Origin: Deltaproteobacteria bacterium
GTDB lineage: Bacteria; Myxococcota_A; UBA9160; UBA4427
Direction: 5' to 3'
Assembly: GCA_019310975.1 (NCBI GenBank)
Contig: JAFDDH010000042.1
Coordinates: 1-38,519, forward strand
Length of the DNA: 38,519 bases
The notes under the pieces: generated by a model
Told to the model about the DNA's origin: nothing
Database searches by the model: none
The model's input: the letters and a program-made list of their open reading frames with translations, nothing else
Shown: positions 28,797 to 37,826 of the stretch, piece after piece
How the letters are laid out: each line of letters begins with the position of its first letter
How positions within the stretch are numbered: position 1 is the first letter of the stretch
Program-made: the position numbers and the translations under genes

Positions 28797-31700
28797 GCCG
28801 CGCGCTCCGTGTCACCGGCGCGGCCGTCGAACAGATCCGAGAGCGCATGGATCAATCCGATCGGCGGGCGATCGAAGTGGATCCCGGAACCGGACTCGTG
28901 TCCGGGTGCCATGCCGCGCAGAAACAGGTAGTAGACGCCGCCGATGTGGCGATCGTAGTCGTAGCCCGGAAGGCGACGGCCGAGGTGCCGATGCAGGGCC
29001 AGCGTGTAGAGGTGGTACTGCAGCGTGTAGTGATGCGCGTGCATCGTCTGCTCGAGCGCCTCCGGCCGGTAGTCGCGCACGAATCCGCCGAGCTGATTCG
29101 ACTTGTAGTCGACCAGATAGAAGCGTCCGGCATGCTCGAAGATCAGATCGACGAAGCCGCGCAGATACCCCTCGAGGGGTGGGAAGCCGAGTGATCGCGC
29201 TCGCTGCGCGTAGGCGCGCACGGAGGCCGACTCCGAGCGATCCGCAAGCACGGAGGCCAGTGCACCGGCAGTCAGTCGCTGCGTTCCGCCTCCGGCCACG
29301 GGAATCGTGAACTCCATCTCGTCGATCCGGCACTCTCGTGTGAGACCCCGCAGCAAGAAGTCGTCCACAGCGGCGCCGAGAGGGGAGTCCAGCACGTCGC
29401 CCACCGCCCGGGCGAGCGTTTCCGCCCAGGCATGGGAGAGTCCGTGGCGCAATAGCTCCTCGGCCGAGAGCGAGCGCAGCGTCGCCGGGTCGGCCGCGGC
29501 GAAATCGAGCCGCTCGAAGATCTTGTGGATCATCGTGCCGACACCGGCTCCGGCCGGAAAGTCGTTCAGCACGACCGGCGTCGTCGCCCCGACCGGCTCC
29601 CGGAGGGCGAGCAGATCATCCTCACGCATGCTCTCTGCGTCGTCGTAGTCCAGACCCTCCGCGAGGGGATCGGCCGCCGAGGCCGAATCCGCACGGTGAC
29701 CGGAGACCAGACCCGAGAAGCTCGAAGTGCGCCAGGCGGACTCGAGGAGTCGCCTCGACTCTCGCGCACGCAGTGTCGACGCCTGCGCGGTCCGCGGCAT
29801 GCGACCGTCCGAGCGCGAGAAGGCCAACGGCTCGACGCCGATGCAGCCATCGGAGCTTCGCGCCAGCGCGTCGAGCTCGTCACGAATCCCGTCGTCGTCG
29901 AGCCCCTGCATGTGCGCGCCACAGGCTTCGGCCGCATCGACGTCCGCCGACACGACGAGCGGCGCGTCAGCGGGCGGTGGGTGTAGGAGCTGTCCGAGCG
30001 GCGAGAGCTCGGCGTCCTTGATCCCCCCCCACAGCACCACCAGGCGGTGCTCGGCACGTGTCAGCGCGACGTAGAGGAGCCGCATCCCCTCGGCCAGCGC
30101 CTCCCAGCTCGCGAGATGGCGGTGGGCTTCCTGCTGCGCGCCGCCGAGGTCGAGCTTCGCGCGATGCTCGTCCTCGGGATCGTGGAAGGAAACCCAGTCC
30201 CGCTCCTGCTGAGCGAGCCTTCGCCCGTCCCAGAGATAGGGGCAGTAGACGATGCCGTACTGCAATCCCTTGCTGCGATGGATCGTCACGATCTGGACCG
30301 CGAGCGCGTCGCTCTCGAGCCTTATCTCTGCCGCCTCACCCGCCTCGTCGGCGCGCGCAGCCGCGTCACGGCGCATGCGCCGCAGCCAGCCCAGAAGTGC
30401 GTTCACACCGACGCCCGCCTGCCGAGCGGCGGTCTGCAGCAGCTCGCCGAGATGCAGCAGGTTGGTGAGTCTGCGCTCGCCGTCGGTGCGCGCCAGCAGC
30501 CGCTGGCCTATTTCCGGGTCGGCGAAGATCCGATGTAGGAGCGGCATCGGGCCCTCCTGACCAAAGCAGTCGTGCCACGCCCGAAAGCGCTGCAACCACG
30601 GCTCCCACTCCTCGTCATCCCCGTCGGCGAGCGCCAAGAGCGACTCGGGCGTCGCACCCAAGAGCGGAGTGGCGGCCGCGGCGCGCACGGCCATCGCATC
30701 CGCCGGATCGGCTACGGCGGCGAGCACACGTTCGAGATCCTCCGCGTCGGGCGAGTCGAACACACTCTCCTGGCTCTGCATCACGCTGGCGATGCCGCGG
30801 TCACGGAGCGCGGACTGGATATCTCGCGCCTGTGCGTTGGTGCGGCAGAGGACGGCGATGTCGCTCGCCGTCACCGACCGATCTCCGATGGTCGCATCGG
30901 AGGCCAGTAGGCGCGCAATATCGTGGGCGACCGCAGGTGGGACGAGATGGCCCGCCTCGCCCTTGCCAAGCGGCTTGCCGGGCTCTGCACGAGGCACGTG
31001 AAGGATGCGCAGCGGGGCTCCTGCTCCACCACCGACCGATATCGCGTCCTTCGCGCCCGGCGCGGCCGTCGCTGCGTGGAAGGGGATCTGCTCGTAGAGA
31101 AAGGGACACGGCGCGCGCTCGAAGAGGCGGTTCACAGCCGCGATCAACGACGGATCGGATCGCCAGTTTCGCGAGAGCGTGTGGGCGCCCGCGCCCGCAT
31201 CGGCCTTGGCCTCCATGTAGGCAAAGACATCGGCCCCACGGAAGGCATAGATGGCCTGCTTCGGATCACCGATCAGGAAGAAGGGGGCGCCGGTGGTGTG
31301 CCAGATCCGCTTGAAGATGAAGTACTGCACGGGATCCGTGTCCTGGAACTCGTCGATCATGGCGGCGCGGAAGCGCGTCCGGATCCGCTCCGCCAGCGCC
31401 TCGCCCGCCGGAAGGCGAAGCGCCCGCGCCAGTACGCTGAGCAGGTCGTCGTAGGAGCACGTCCGGCTGATGCGGCGGCGGCGATCGAGCTCCGTGCGCG
31501 CATAGGCGACCAGCTCGAGCTCGAGCTCGAGCCAGCGTGTCTCGAGCGCTGCGGCGTAGGACTCGTCGGCGTCCGCGAGCACCTGACATGCATCGAAGAA
31601 GGCATGTGTTGGCGTCGACCCCTTCTTGTTCGTCCGGCTGGCCACGTGATCGCGCGTAAAGCGGATGAACCACGGCTTCGGCGCCTTTCCCCGATTCGGA

Positions 31701-32593
31701 TTCGACGCGAAGCCTGGCGCCGCGGCCGCCAGCAGCTCGTCCAGCTTCACGCCCCAATTCCCGCGGATGCCGTCGGGCCGGTAGATCTGCTTGCTGAGGT
31801 CGCCCGCGTCGGCGGCCGCGGCCAGTCGCTCCAACACCTCGCCGCGCTCGACCTGCCAGCGAGCCTTCACGCGCTCGAGCGCCGCCAGCCAGTGCGCCTC
31901 CAGGTCGTCGTCGCGCGCAGGATCGGCTCGCTCCGGCAGGACCGGCATCTCCGGCTTCGCGACGACCATTGTGGCGAGGCGCGCCAGCAGGGAGGGCGAC
32001 ACGCGCTGGCCGGCGCGTCGCCGCCCGCGCACCCAGCGGACGAATGTGGGCGATGCGTCGTAGAGCGCCCGAGTCCAGAAATCCTGCGCAACCTGATCGG
32101 CGAGCAGGGCCTGATCGCCGACCAGCTCGGTCTCGAAGTCCACGCCGCATTCGAATGCATTCTCCTGAAGCACGGCGTTGCAAAAGCCGTGGATCGTGAA
32201 GATCGCCGCCTCGTCGAAGGAGCGCAGCGCGCGCACCAATCGGAAACGTGCGCGCTCGGCCGTACCGGAGGCAAAATGACGCTCGAGCAGTGGGTAGAGG
32301 ACGGAGTCGCGGCCGCGACTCTCGAGATCACCACCCTGCAGGCCGTGCTCGATGGCGGCCGCCGCCTCACGTAGACGGTCGCGGATTCGCTCGCGCAGCT
32401 CCGCGGCCGCCGCGTTCGTGAACGTCACGACCACGATCTCGGAGACGTCGAAGTCGCGTTCCATCACCAGGCGCAGATAGAGGGTGGTGATGGTGAACGT
32501 CTTGCCAGTGCCCGCATTGGCCTCGATCAGCTGCGTCCCATCGAGCTCGACCTCGCGGGCCTCGAGCTCCTCCATCTTCACGCCGCCGCTCAC
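28793..32593 (-). CDS. recB: Exodeoxyribonuclease V beta subunit RecB
   Basis: This 1266-aa subunit has both helicase and nuclease activity. Near the N-terminus LIEANAGTGKTFTI is the Walker A of a UvrD-like 3'-to-5' helicase, and DEFQDTDPVQY is motif II; the 1B/2A/2B subdomains follow. The C-terminal RecB nuclease is intact, with Asp1149 in RGFVDLIF and Asp1162/Lys1164 in LVDYKSNQ. With RecC and RecD it unwinds and degrades DNA from double-strand ends and loads RecA after recognising Chi. The start is a GTG overlapping the recC stop (GTGA); ATG at residue 7 is possible. A run of eight C lies at 30023-30030 in frame with WGG codons. Confidence 0.97.
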   Translation of the reverse strand: MSGGVKMEELEAREVELDGTQLIEANAGTGKTFTITTLYLRLVMERDFDVSEIVVVTFTNAAAAELRERIRDRLREAAAAIEHGLQGGDLESRGRDSVLYPLLERHFASGTAERARFRLVRALRSFDEAAIFTIHGFCNAVLQENAFECGVDFETELVGDQALLADQVAQDFWTRALYDASPTFVRWVRGRRRAGQRVSPSLLARLATMVVAKPEMPVLPERADPARDDDLEAHWLAALERVKARWQVERGEVLERLAAAADAGDLSKQIYRPDGIRGNWGVKLDELLAAAAPGFASNPNRGKAPKPWFIRFTRDHVASRTNKKGSTPTHAFFDACQVLADADESYAAALETRWLELELELVAYARTELDRRRRISRTCSYDDLLSVLARALRLPAGEALAERIRTRFRAAMIDEFQDTDPVQYFIFKRIWHTTGAPFFLIGDPKQAIYAFRGADVFAYMEAKADAGAGAHTLSRNWRSDPSLIAAVNRLFERAPCPFLYEQIPFHAATAAPGAKDAISVGGGAGAPLRILHVPRAEPGKPLGKGEAGHLVPPAVAHDIARLLASDATIGDRSVTASDIAVLCRTNAQARDIQSALRDRGIASVMQSQESVFDSPDAEDLERVLAAVADPADAMAVRAAAATPLLGATPESLLALADGDDEEWEPWLQRFRAWHDCFGQEGPMPLLHRIFADPEIGQRLLARTDGERRLTNLLHLGELLQTAARQAGVGVNALLGWLRRMRRDAAARADEAGEAAEIRLESDALAVQIVTIHRSKGLQYGIVYCPYLWDGRRLAQQERDWVSFHDPEDEHRAKLDLGGAQQEAHRHLASWEALAEGMRLLYVALTRAEHRLVVLWGGIKDAELSPLGQLLHPPPADAPLVVSADVDAAEACGAHMQGLDDDGIRDELDALARSSDGCIGVEPLAFSRSDGRMPRTAQASTLRARESRRLLESAWRTSSFSGLVSGHRADSASAADPLAEGLDYDDAESMREDDLLALREPVGATTPVVLNDFPAGAGVGTMIHKIFERLDFAAADPATLRSLSAEELLRHGLSHAWAETLARAVGDVLDSPLGAAVDDFLLRGLTRECRIDEMEFTIPVAGGGTQRLTAGALASVLADRSESASVRAYAQRARSLGFPPLEGYLRGFVDLIFEHAGRFYLVDYKSNQLGGFVRDYRPEALEQTMHAHHYTLQYHLYTLALHRHLGRRLPGYDYDRHIGGVYYLFLRGMAPGHESGSGIHFDRPPIGLIHALSDLFDGRAGDTERAA

Positions 32594-35500
32594 GACTGCG
32601 CCTCCCGGGCCGCAAGCATCGGGGCGAAGACGCGCAGAGCCAGCGAACGGAAGCCGTCGCGCCGATCGGGATCACCCGAGGGCGAGAAGGCCGGCGAGAG
32701 CGGATCGGACCTTCCGAAGAGCTGACGCACCCACACGTCGTCGACCTCGCCGCGCCGCCCCTCGTCGCCGCGGTAGGTCTCGTAGGCGTCGAGGCTGGCT
32801 CCGTGGTCGGGATCGGGATCGGACCGACGCCGCTTGCGCTCCAATGTCTCCACGTACCTCCGCGAGCTGCGCGGCAGAATCGGAAGCGCCAGGGTACGGC
32901 CGCGACGGTGAATCTCGAGCAAGGTCTCGAGATGGGAGAGCGGGTTCTCCGGGAGCACCAGCCGGATCTGTGGCTTGCCGGCCAGGTCCGGTCGGCCGAC
33001 GAGGTGACTCACCCGCGCAATCCCCTGTGGCGCGAGTGCGCAGAGAGCGAGGTGACGAATCCAGAGCTCGATCTCGGATGTGTGGCCGAGCTTGGAGAAG
33101 GAGTGCACGACTCGGCCGGCCGGCCACAGTCGATCGACACGGCCAAGCAGCCGGAAGCCGCCGACCTCGAGGTCGATCTCGAGGTCGGGCAGCGACTCGC
33201 CCGGGCAGAGCGCTCGCGTGCGCGTCGCGATGTCCCACGCCTGCCGAGCCACCTCATCGTACGCGCACGCGCCTGGCACGCCGAGCGGCAGCGCACCGCG
33301 CGCGCGCACGATCTGCTCCAGGGCGGCCGCGGCGTGTCGATCATCCGCCGCAAGCGCCCGGGAGAGCACCTCGTTCCCCACCCGCCAGAGCTCGAGGCCC
33401 TCGAGATCCACTGGCTCCCGATCCGGTGGGATCTCCTCCTGGTCCCGCAGCTCGAGACGCAGCCGCGTGCGCAGCAGATGACGAGCCGGGTCGCGGAAGT
33501 AGTCCACCAGGTCGTTGAGTCGCACCGGCTCGCCCGCATCCGCCGGCTCGGGCAGGGGCTCACTCTGGAATGGCCCCGGCTTGCGCCGTTCGCCGGTCAG
33601 CACACGCGCCGCCCGACAGAATGTGTCCGCGTGGCTGAAGAGCTCGGGATCACTGGCGTCGAAGTAGCGCTGACTGAATGGCTGCATGGCGTGATGCACC
33701 ACGAGCCGCTCGCGGATCCACACGGCCGGATCACGCTCGAAGGCCTCGCGCTGGTCGGCGAACACGTCCGGACCGGGTTTCCAAGCTGTGCCCAGATGAT
33801 CGAGCAGCTCGCCCACGACCACCGAGGGCGGTCGCGGCTGGTTGTCACGCACGTCCTGCCCGGTGTACGTGATCACGACCCGGTCGCGCGCCGAGAGCAG
33901 CGCCTCCAGGAAGAGCTGTCGATCGTCGTCGCGGGAGCTGCGATCACCGAGCAGTCGGTGGCTCGCCATCAGATCGAATCCGAGCGGCCGGCGTCTGCGC
34001 GGAAAGCCGTCATCGTTCAGGCCCATCAGGCAGACGACCCGGAAGGGAATCGTGCGCATGGGCACGAGCTCGCAGACCGTCACGCCCCCACCCAGAAAGC
34101 CTCCGGAAGCCCGCGCGAGCGAGAGGGGGTGATCGATGGCTTCGCGAAATGCGGCCAGCGAGGGCCGACCCCGATAGCCCGCCTCGGCGCCGGCGCGGAC
34201 GAGATCATCGAGGACATCGCGGATGCACTGATGCTCGTGGAAGTGCTCGCCCGTGCCGACCAGCATCTGCGCCAATAGATCCGCGAGCAGCTTGCCCCAC
34301 CCCGAAAGAGAGTGCGGCGCGCGCACCCGATGATGGAAGCGAAAGAGTGTCTCGCAGAAATCCACGAAGCGACCCAGCGTCTGGGCCTCCGGGCCCTCGA
34401 TTCCGTCGGCCGGCAGCACACCCGCGAAGAGCCGCCCGGCTTCGCCGTCCATGGCGTGCCCCACCAGGAGACGATCCAGCCCGAAGCGCCAGGTGTTCTC
34501 CTCGGCGGCGGGCTGTCCTTCCGCGGCGCGGTGCTCGGCATCGATCCCCCAGCGAATTCCCGACTCCGCGATGCGCGCGCGGATCCACCGCTCTGCGTCC
34601 TCATCGATGCCGAAGCGCGCGCGGATGCACTGATGCGAGAGCAGGTCCTGCACCTCGTTTGCGTGCAAGCGCCCACTGACGACGTCAAGCACGCGGCCGA
34701 AGGCCTCCACGACCGGATGCGTGCTGCGCAGCGATCGGTCCGCGATCCGGCACGGGACCCTGCCAGCACCTCGCTCTTCTCGCTGCGAGAAGGCCGCCTC
34801 GATGAAGGGCGCGTAGGCCTCGACGTCCGGGACCATGACCACCACGTCACGCGGCTCCAGGCCGGCATCACGCTCGAAGAGATCCAGCAGCTGGTCGCGC
34901 AGGACCTCCGCCTCACGCATCGGGCCGTGGCAGGCGTGGACGCGGATCGAGCGGTCGTCGGCGGAGAGCGGGAGGGTGGGAGCCGGGTCGGATTCTGTCT
35001 CGCGAGATCGGCCGCGGGCACGCAGGTGAAGAACGTCGGATTGCAGGACCGAGAGCAGGCTGGCCGGTGCGGTCGACAGCGGGTCGTGGTGCAGGTCGGC
35101 GTCGTCCTCCATGTAGTCGACGCGGCTCTCGAGCACCTGCTGGAAATCGCGGCCCAGCCGGCCCAGCGAGGCCAGGAGGGCGTTTCCCTCCTCGAGGGCC
35201 AGCTCTTCGTCGACACCCTCGCGATCCTGGCCGACGCGACGCAGCTCGCGCAGGATCTCGCGTCGGCTGCGGATCTCGCCCCAATACTCGTTGGAGGGCG
35301 ACAAGACGAAGAGGTGGATCTCGACGTGACGCGAAAGTACATCCAGTGCTGACAGGTAGAGCGGGGGCAGGGTCGCAATGCCGAAGAAGCTGACTCGCCT
35401 GGGGAAGTCCTCCAGGCCGGTGGGAGAGTCTGCGAGTGCCCGGGTCAAGCGCCGCAGCCGCGATGCCAGATGCGTCGAGCCGTGGCGCTCGACCAGGGCG

Positions 35501-36018
35501 CGGAACATCTCGGCCTGCCAGCCGCTCTCTGCCTGCCGCGTAAATCGATTCGCAGCCAGCGCATCGCCGCGCTCCCATGCGAGCACCATTTCGGGGCGGT
35601 AGACGATGTAGTGGTCGAAGATCTCCGCCACGCGCCGCGCCAGCTGGAGCGCCTTCTCGCCGTGGCTGTCATCGGTCAGGTAGCTGGCGATCGGCTCGAA
35701 GCCCGGCTCGCTCGCTCGCTGCGGCAGAAGCTCGGCCAGCGTCCACATCGCCGCCTCGGGCGCAAAGGCGCGACCCACGGACTCCTCTTCCCGGAGCACT
35801 CCGCAAAGAGCGCGCTCGAGCAGGGCCTTCGGAAAGGGGAACTCCACATGGGCGAGAACGCCGTGCAGCCGCGATAAGGAGAGCGCCAGCCAACGTTCCA
35901 TACCCCTGTCCTGAACGACGATGCACTCCTTCTCGAAGGGACCACCGATCGGCTGCGCGACCACGTCGGCCAGCGCGCGGAGTAGCTCTTCGGTGCGATT
36001 GCTGCGGTGGACGTACAT
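32590..36018 (-). CDS. recC: Exodeoxyribonuclease V gamma subunit RecC
   Basis: This 1142-aa subunit splits the DNA strands and recognises Chi in known RecBCD. It is shaped like a helicase-nuclease but has lost both activities; accordingly no Walker A is visible. N-terminal similarity to E. coli RecC is clear: MYVHRSNRTEEL aligns with its start, followed by DRGMERWLALSLSR and VEFPFPKALLERAL. The ATG at 36018 is preferred for that reason; a TTG five codons upstream is in frame. The gene order recC-recB-recD with four-base overlaps at both joints makes one tightly coupled operon, with its promoter in the 51 bases shared with the divergent gene. The Chi sequence of this organism is unknown. Confidence 0.95.
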   Translation of the reverse strand: MYVHRSNRTEELLRALADVVAQPIGGPFEKECIVVQDRGMERWLALSLSRLHGVLAHVEFPFPKALLERALCGVLREEESVGRAFAPEAAMWTLAELLPQRASEPGFEPIASYLTDDSHGEKALQLARRVAEIFDHYIVYRPEMVLAWERGDALAANRFTRQAESGWQAEMFRALVERHGSTHLASRLRRLTRALADSPTGLEDFPRRVSFFGIATLPPLYLSALDVLSRHVEIHLFVLSPSNEYWGEIRSRREILRELRRVGQDREGVDEELALEEGNALLASLGRLGRDFQQVLESRVDYMEDDADLHHDPLSTAPASLLSVLQSDVLHLRARGRSRETESDPAPTLPLSADDRSIRVHACHGPMREAEVLRDQLLDLFERDAGLEPRDVVVMVPDVEAYAPFIEAAFSQREERGAGRVPCRIADRSLRSTHPVVEAFGRVLDVVSGRLHANEVQDLLSHQCIRARFGIDEDAERWIRARIAESGIRWGIDAEHRAAEGQPAAEENTWRFGLDRLLVGHAMDGEAGRLFAGVLPADGIEGPEAQTLGRFVDFCETLFRFHHRVRAPHSLSGWGKLLADLLAQMLVGTGEHFHEHQCIRDVLDDLVRAGAEAGYRGRPSLAAFREAIDHPLSLARASGGFLGGGVTVCELVPMRTIPFRVVCLMGLNDDGFPRRRRPLGFDLMASHRLLGDRSSRDDDRQLFLEALLSARDRVVITYTGQDVRDNQPRPPSVVVGELLDHLGTAWKPGPDVFADQREAFERDPAVWIRERLVVHHAMQPFSQRYFDASDPELFSHADTFCRAARVLTGERRKPGPFQSEPLPEPADAGEPVRLNDLVDYFRDPARHLLRTRLRLELRDQEEIPPDREPVDLEGLELWRVGNEVLSRALAADDRHAAAALEQIVRARGALPLGVPGACAYDEVARQAWDIATRTRALCPGESLPDLEIDLEVGGFRLLGRVDRLWPAGRVVHSFSKLGHTSEIELWIRHLALCALAPQGIARVSHLVGRPDLAGKPQIRLVLPENPLSHLETLLEIHRRGRTLALPILPRSSRRYVETLERKRRRSDPDPDHGASLDAYETYRGDEGRRGEVDDVWVRQLFGRSDPLSPAFSPSGDPDRRDGFRSLALRVFAPMLAAREAQS

Positions 36019-36069
36019 CAGCGAAACGGGCAACCCTGTGGGCGCTGGCTGGCCATGCCGGGATCCGGG

Positions 36070-36543
36070 ATGATAGCGCCCGTGACGGACTTCTACTTCG
36101 CCTACGGGTCGAACATGGGCCGATCGCGATTGGAGGAGCGGATTGGAAGCGTCGAGCCGGTGGGAGCCGCCTGTCTCGAAGGCTTCCGACTGGTATTCAA
36201 CAAGCCGTCGAAAGACGGATCGGGCAAGGCGAACCTGGTCTCAGCGCAGGGCTCCGTCGCGTGGGGTGTGGTGTGGCAGATCGGGTACGATCGCTGGTCG
36301 GCGCTGGACCCCTTCGAGCCAGGCTATCAGCGGATCGTACTCCAGGCCCGGACCCGTGCGGACGCGGCCGTGCGGGTCGGCGTCTACCTCCACCCGGCGA
36401 CCGGCCGCGATATTCCGCCCTTCGATTGGTACATCGATCACCTGATCGTGGGCGCGCGCGAGCACGCGCTGCCCCAGGACTGGCTCGACGCACTGATCCT
36501 CGTCCGAGGGCGGGCTCACCCTACCCGTCCGTCCGAGACATGA
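36070..36543 (+). CDS. Gamma-glutamylcyclotransferase-fold protein
   Basis: This is a 157-aa cytosolic protein of the GGCT/AIG2 fold. FYFAYGSNMGRSRLEER gives the ligand-binding YGSN loop, and the Glu in LDPFEPGYQR is at the position of the family's catalytic acid. Members cleave gamma-glutamyl amino acids or related gamma-glutamylamines to 5-oxoproline and a free amine, but many bacterial members have unknown substrates. The ATG at 36070 gives a normal start; GTG at 36082 is the alternative. It is divergent from recC, and its last 28 bp overlap the 3' end of the aminotransferase on the other strand. Confidence 0.88.
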   Translation: MIAPVTDFYFAYGSNMGRSRLEERIGSVEPVGAACLEGFRLVFNKPSKDGSGKANLVSAQGSVAWGVVWQIGYDRWSALDPFEPGYQRIVLQARTRADAAVRVGVYLHPATGRDIPPFDWYIDHLIVGAREHALPQDWLDALILVRGRAHPTRPSET

Positions 36544-37697
36544 GCAGAGCCCTGCAGCCTGCGCGCGAGGCGCGCCACAGCTTCGGCCGTCTCCTCTGGC
36601 GGCAACACCGTGTAGCAGAGACGAATCCAGTCCGCGTAGGCCGCGCCACTCGAGGCACCCGGCGCCACCAGCACACCCTCCTCGAAGAGGTCCGCCAGTA
36701 GACCGTCCAGACCGCGCTCGTCCAGCTGCTCGCTCACGTCGATGAAGATGAAGGTCGAGCCCTGTGGCGCCGGCAGCCCCAAGACCTTGGCGGCCGCTCG
36801 GCCGGCTGCCCGATAGTGGTCGCGCGCCTGCTTCTGCCATGCCGCACCGTCCTGCAGTGCTCGCAGCCCGGCCACCTGCGCGGCCGTGGGCGCGTTGTAG
36901 TAGGTGTGCGTGCCGATCTTGCGGGCCTCGTCGACGAGCGCCGGCGGGCCCACCAGGTAGCCGACCCGATTGCCCGCCATCCCATACGCCTTGGAGAACG
37001 AGAAGATCGAGAGGCTTCGCTCGGGCGCCCAGCCGCCGGGCGAGACGTGCTCACCCGTGTAGACGAAGTCTTCGTAGACCTCATCGGATATCAGCCAGAG
37101 ATCGCGGCGCTGCGCGAGCTGCGTCAGCCCCTCGAGCCAGGCGCGCGGAAGAACCCGACCGGTGGGATTCGACGGAGTCGAGACGTAGAGCGCGACCGTT
37201 CGCTCGCTGCAGAGCGCCTCCACCACCGCAACGGCTTCATCGGCGGAGTTCACTCGATCGTAGAAGGGTACCTCCACCGGCGTCCCGCCAAAGGCTTGCA
37301 CGATGCCGCGGATGAGCGGCCAGAAGGGGGCCAGGATCAGTACCTCCTCGCCGGGTGACACGATGGCACCGGCCGCACAGGCGAGCGCGGCCGTGGCACC
37401 GGCCGCCACCAGCACGGACTCGCGCTCGCAGGGGAGCCCGTTGCGGGTCCTCGCCTTCTCGACCAGGGCGTCCACGAGCGCCGGCCAGCCGCGCGTATCG
37501 CAGTATTGGTGGATGCCCGGGTGGTCCTCGATGCGGATCTGCTCGAGCCGCGCGCCCTGCGGCGGCGTCAGCCACGTATCCCCCACATGCAGCGGGTAGA
37601 CGGGCCCGGGATGTTCGTGCATCCGATCGGCGAAGGGCGAATACACGGCACCGGGCATGCGGGCAACGCACTCAGTGACGCGGGGAGGACGGGGCAT
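36516..37697 (-). CDS. Pyridoxal-phosphate aminotransferase, class I/II
   Basis: This 393-aa fold-type I PLP enzyme of normal length has all active-site elements. They are NPTG at 177-180, Asp205 in ISDEVYEDF that contacts the pyridine nitrogen, Lys236 in SFSKAYGMAGNRVGYL that binds PLP, and the substrate-carboxylate Arg359. This layout is that of aspartate or aromatic aminotransferases, but the specific substrate cannot be told. GAGAGG just before the ATG at 37697 supports the start; the open frame extends 14 codons further upstream. No biosynthetic neighbours point to a pathway. Confidence 0.93.
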   Translation of the reverse strand: MPRPPRVTECVARMPGAVYSPFADRMHEHPGPVYPLHVGDTWLTPPQGARLEQIRIEDHPGIHQYCDTRGWPALVDALVEKARTRNGLPCERESVLVAAGATAALACAAGAIVSPGEEVLILAPFWPLIRGIVQAFGGTPVEVPFYDRVNSADEAVAVVEALCSERTVALYVSTPSNPTGRVLPRAWLEGLTQLAQRRDLWLISDEVYEDFVYTGEHVSPGGWAPERSLSIFSFSKAYGMAGNRVGYLVGPPALVDEARKIGTHTYYNAPTAAQVAGLRALQDGAAWQKQARDHYRAAGRAAAKVLGLPAPQGSTFIFIDVSEQLDERGLDGLLADLFEEGVLVAPGASSGAAYADWIRLCYTVLPPEETAEAVARLARRLQGSAHVSDGRVG

Positions 37698-37826
37698 CGG
37701 ACCTCTCGGGTGGCCGGCGCGTCGCGCGGGCGCGGCCAAGTCGGACCGCGATCCTAGCCGACCGTGGCCGGCGACGACGCGGGCGCAGGACGCCTTCCGG
37801 ATCGCTCCGGTTGCCGAGTGGGCCGT

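Noticed and set aside
27429-28931. 500-codon plus-strand frame opposite recD and recB
   Set aside because: RecD helicase motifs lie on the minus strand here; the plus frame is a shadow.
32803-34278. 491-codon plus-strand frame opposite recC
   Set aside because: RecC similarity on the minus strand is continuous; no independent evidence supports this frame.
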